Positions 61,880-64,000 of a DNA stretch of 64,000 nucleotides are shown here, one piece after another. Origin of the DNA: an uncultured Thermomicrobia bacterium (GTDB lineage Bacteria; Chloroflexota; Chloroflexia; Thermomicrobiales; JALYUS01); NCBI GenBank assembly GCA_937968015.1, contig CALBSO010000015.1, forward strand, positions 1 to 64,000, read 5' to 3'. Position 1 is the first letter of the stretch; every line of letters starts with the position of its first letter. The notes below the pieces were generated by a model that was given only the letters and a program-made list of their open reading frames with translations, was not told the DNA's origin and ran no database searches. The translations under genes were made by a program, and so were the position numbers.

Positions 61880-62302
61880 ATGCAGGTTGCCATGGATGTG
61901 CCGATATCCGGTGCCGGTGCGTCACGGGAGCGGGCCGTGCTCCTCGTCGAGGATGAGACGCCGCTGCGCACGATTATCGCGCGCAACCTCGCACGGCGCG
62001 GCCATCGCCTGATCGTGGTGGATTCGGTGGGCGATGCCATCGTGGAGATGACAACGCGGCTGCCGGACGTTGTGCTGCTCGATGTCAACCTGCCGGACGG
62101 CACGGGCTGGGAAGTGCTGCGCTGGCTGCGGGCGGTCCATCATCACGTCGCGGTGATCGTCTATTCGGCGGTACCGCCCTCCACGAAACGGATCGCGGAA
62201 TTCCGGCCCGATGCCGTCCTCACCAAACCGTTCCCGATGGATTCGTTGATCGAACTGATCGCGACGGTCGGCCTCCCCGATGCCGCCGCTGAACAGGAGT
62301 GA
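61880..62302 (+). CDS. Single-domain response regulator
   Basis: A 140-residue CheY-like receiver with a short N-terminal tail. Acidic pair Glu24-Asp25, phospho-acceptor Asp68 (LLDVNLPDG), Ser96 and Lys116 (LTKPF) are all present. There is no output domain, so it acts by protein contact. GAGGAAGG precedes ATG 61880; the longer frame upstream is unsupported. The Usp gene begins 7 bp later, giving a two-gene unit. No histidine kinase is adjacent. Confidence 0.92.
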   Translation: MQVAMDVPISGAGASRERAVLLVEDETPLRTIIARNLARRGHRLIVVDSVGDAIVEMTTRLPDVVLLDVNLPDGTGWEVLRWLRAVHHHVAVIVYSAVPPSTKRIAEFRPDAVLTKPFPMDSLIELIATVGLPDAAAEQE

Positions 62303-62308
62303 GGATAG

Positions 62309-62866
62309 ATGCATCTCTTCATCCCCTATTGCGATGCGATAAGCGGCGAGAATGCCCTCCACGAAGCGCGCCGGGTCGCACGACCCGGCGATCATGTCAC
62401 CGTGATGGTTCCCGTGATCGTCCCTGCGGGTCTCCCGGTGGATGTGGGCGCGGGTGCGATCTGGAAGCAAGCCTGCCAGGCCGAACGGCGCCTGTTTCAC
62501 GCGCGGGTAGCGGCGGAGCGCATCCTGCCCTGTATCGCCCTGCGTTTCGTGCGCGTGCAGGCACGGAATCGTGCGGCGGCGATCCGCGTTGGGGCGACGC
62601 AGTACGAAGCAGACGTCATCTTGCTTGGTTCGCCACCGGGGCTGCGGGGCGCACTCGTGGCGCGCTTCGGCACGACGCGTGCGCTGGCGCGGAATGCACC
62701 CTGTCCCGTGCGAATCATTGGCTCCGTGCCGATCACAGACCATGCGGCTCCGCATCGCGCACCTGAGCCGGTTTGGCAACCGGTCGAATCGCTTACCTCG
62801 CTTCGAGTGATCGCCACGAACCCTGAGATAATGCCGCCATCGCGCGGTGGAACATATCGCGTTTGA
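62309..62866 (+). CDS. Universal stress protein (UspA) family
   Basis: A 185-residue UspA-fold protein. The first strand (MHLFIPYCDAISGENALHEA) is followed by helices, ADVILLGSPPGLRGALVARFGTTRALARNAPCPVRII gives the G-2x-G-9x-G-type nucleotide loop (here GSPPG..G) and the final strand, then a 40-residue tail. Ser/Thr in the loop is partly replaced, so ATP binding is uncertain. GGAGTGAGGA overlaps the end of the response regulator gene. Confidence 0.75.
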   Translation: MHLFIPYCDAISGENALHEARRVARPGDHVTVMVPVIVPAGLPVDVGAGAIWKQACQAERRLFHARVAAERILPCIALRFVRVQARNRAAAIRVGATQYEADVILLGSPPGLRGALVARFGTTRALARNAPCPVRIIGSVPITDHAAPHRAPEPVWQPVESLTSLRVIATNPEIMPPSRGGTYRV

Positions 62867-62983
62867 ACGGCGCGCCTCATGCCGCCCGTCTTTATGCCTT
62901 CTTAACGCCCCGCGTGCTAGTGTGGCCGTGAGGATGTGTGCGACGATACCGACAGCACCAATGCGGAGGCGTCATTTTCCCCT

Positions 62984-64000
62984 ATGGCAGCGGACAAACC
63001 GGAAGCGGCGTCGAAGGATGATCTATCGAACAAGCAAGCGGTAAACGGGGCGCGCGATCCGGTTGACGTGCTCGCCGACATCGAACGTGGCCCGCGCGAC
63101 GGCGCGCGCCCCCTCATCGGGCGGCGCACCGCAATGCCCGAGATTGACTGGCGGGAAGAGCGCCGGGGCGCCCTGCCCGGTAACCGGTACGTCCGCGTGC
63201 TTCGCTCGGCGGACCGGGGGTTCACGGCGCTCGGCCCGTCCACACTGCGCGCGGGCGAGAGCGCCCACGCCCCCCGCACGGGTGCCGGGCGCGTGATGAC
63301 CCGCGTCAAGCGCGCCCTGATCGGCCGCCCGATTGCCAGCGAGCATGCCATCCATGAGCGATTGACGAAGGTCAAGGCGCTCGCCGTCCTTTCCTCCGAC
63401 GCGCTCTCGTCGGTCGCCTATGCCACCGAACAAACGCTGGGTATCCTGGTGCTCGCCGGTGCGGCGGCGTTCGGCTACGTCCTGCCGATCTCCGTCGCGA
63501 TCGTTGTTCTGCTCGCGATTGTCGCGATCTCCTACCGCCAGACAATCTACGCGTACCCGAATGGTGGCGGCTCGTACATCGTTGCCAAGGATAATCTCGG
63601 CACGCTGGCCGGCCTCGTCGCGGCAGGGTCGCTGCTGATTGACTACGTCCTCACCGTCTCGGTCAGCGTCTCAGCGGGCGTGCTCGCGGTCGTCTCCGCG
63701 TTCCCCTCAACCGCCAAGTATACAGTCTCGATGGGTGTCCTTTTCATTCTCCTCATCATGCTCGGCAACCTGCGCGGCGTGCGGGAGAGCGGCACGATCT
63801 TCGCCATCCCGACCTACATCTTTGTCGTCGGCACGCTGGCGCTGATCGCCGTCGGGCTGCTGCGCGTCTTCACGGGCGACCCTGCGGCGACCTCGACCCC
63901 GCGCGACGCGATCCAATCAACGGAGGGGATCGGTATTTTCCTCATCCTGCGCGCCTTTACTTCCGGCTGTACCGCGCTGACCGGCGTGGAGGCGATCTCG
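62984..64000 (+). CDS. APC superfamily permease, cut by the window end
   Basis: 339 codons are visible and the frame is open at 64000. The first ~130 residues are soluble and charged. RLTKVKALAVLSSDALSSVAYATEQTL opens the transporter domain, with YAYPNGGGSYIVAKDNLGTLAGL as the conserved amino-acid-permease segment; five or six membrane spans are seen. It resembles the APC gene at 53823 in type but not in close sequence. The start at 62984 has only a distant GCGGAGG, so it is provisional. Confidence 0.85.
   Translation, partial: MAADKPEAASKDDLSNKQAVNGARDPVDVLADIERGPRDGARPLIGRRTAMPEIDWREERRGALPGNRYVRVLRSADRGFTALGPSTLRAGESAHAPRTGAGRVMTRVKRALIGRPIASEHAIHERLTKVKALAVLSSDALSSVAYATEQTLGILVLAGAAAFGYVLPISVAIVVLLAIVAISYRQTIYAYPNGGGSYIVAKDNLGTLAGLVAAGSLLIDYVLTVSVSVSAGVLAVVSAFPSTAKYTVSMGVLFILLIMLGNLRGVRESGTIFAIPTYIFVVGTLALIAVGLLRVFTGDPAATSTPRDAIQSTEGIGIFLILRAFTSGCTALTGVEAIS

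Noticed and set aside
1..64000. tRNA or rRNA genes
   Set aside because: No T-loop or rRNA signature was recognised by eye; a covariance search would decide.

Overview
The window is a GC-rich bacterial contig end. Several features together suggest an uncultured Chloroflexota bacterium, possibly near Thermomicrobia: two F420-type luciferase-like oxidoreductases, two LPxTG-anchored exported proteins, an Excalibur-type secreted protein, a holA/rpsT/lepA cluster, and many M20/M81/DUF885 hydrolases. This placement is inferred from gene content; no rRNA or tRNA gene was recognised. The first 20 bases are a Tn5/Nextera mosaic end, so position 1 is an untrimmed library artefact and not genome.

Layout. 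21-4399 (minus): a MacB-like ABC permease cut by the contig end, an SDR epimerase, then trpC-trpF with a co-translated zinc-ribbon protein. 4509-15101: oligoendopeptidase F, LysE exporter, a 6S-RNA-like element, holA, rpsT, murJ, an F420-type oxidoreductase, an LPxTG cupredoxin and lepA. 15183-18713: a Phd/RelE toxin-antitoxin pair, secreted proteins, an internally deleted IS5-type transposase remnant and a second LPxTG protein. 18912-24890: a glutamine-synthetase-like protein beside a FluG-type amidohydrolase, then a large BNR propeller protein. 24992-33731: a peptide-uptake locus in which two M81 (MlrC) metallopeptidases flank a family-5 binding protein and two permeases but no ATPase, followed by a CapA-like protein. 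33836-38375: an RNHCP protein, an M20 dipeptidase, a DUF1778/GNAT toxin-antitoxin pair and a D-aminoacylase-type amidohydrolase.

38720-49558 is a complete type I-C CRISPR-Cas system (cas3-cas5-cas8c-cas7-cas4-cas1-cas2, then leader and array). The array has 39 identical 37-nt repeats, 39 spacers and a degenerate last repeat whose stem-loop core is exactly reverse-complemented.

49636-64000: an M20 amidohydrolase, a four-helix-bundle (S23/bAvd-like) gene bounded by 19-bp inverted heptad repeats, an F420-type oxidoreductase with a dihydropyrimidinase, an APC permease, a short Hsp70 (YegD type), cupin, RraA, a truncated DUF3037, an ArsR-DUF2087 regulator, a DUF885 protein with an altered metal motif, a lone receiver domain, a Usp protein and a second APC permease cut by the window end.

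The main unexplained structure is a set of small dispersed repeats: heptads of the GAGTAAC/GAGTAGC type, often as inverted pairs overlapping stop codons so that two unrelated genes end in -SNE; a 19-bp CTGCCCARAGGGCGCCCGC element found six times in the first 24 kb, some copies in frame inside genes; and ACCACAGAG-type and CCTCTCC-type hairpins. The inverted heptad pair around the four-helix-bundle gene resembles a 23S rRNA intervening sequence sitting between protein genes and is the best candidate here for an undescribed element.
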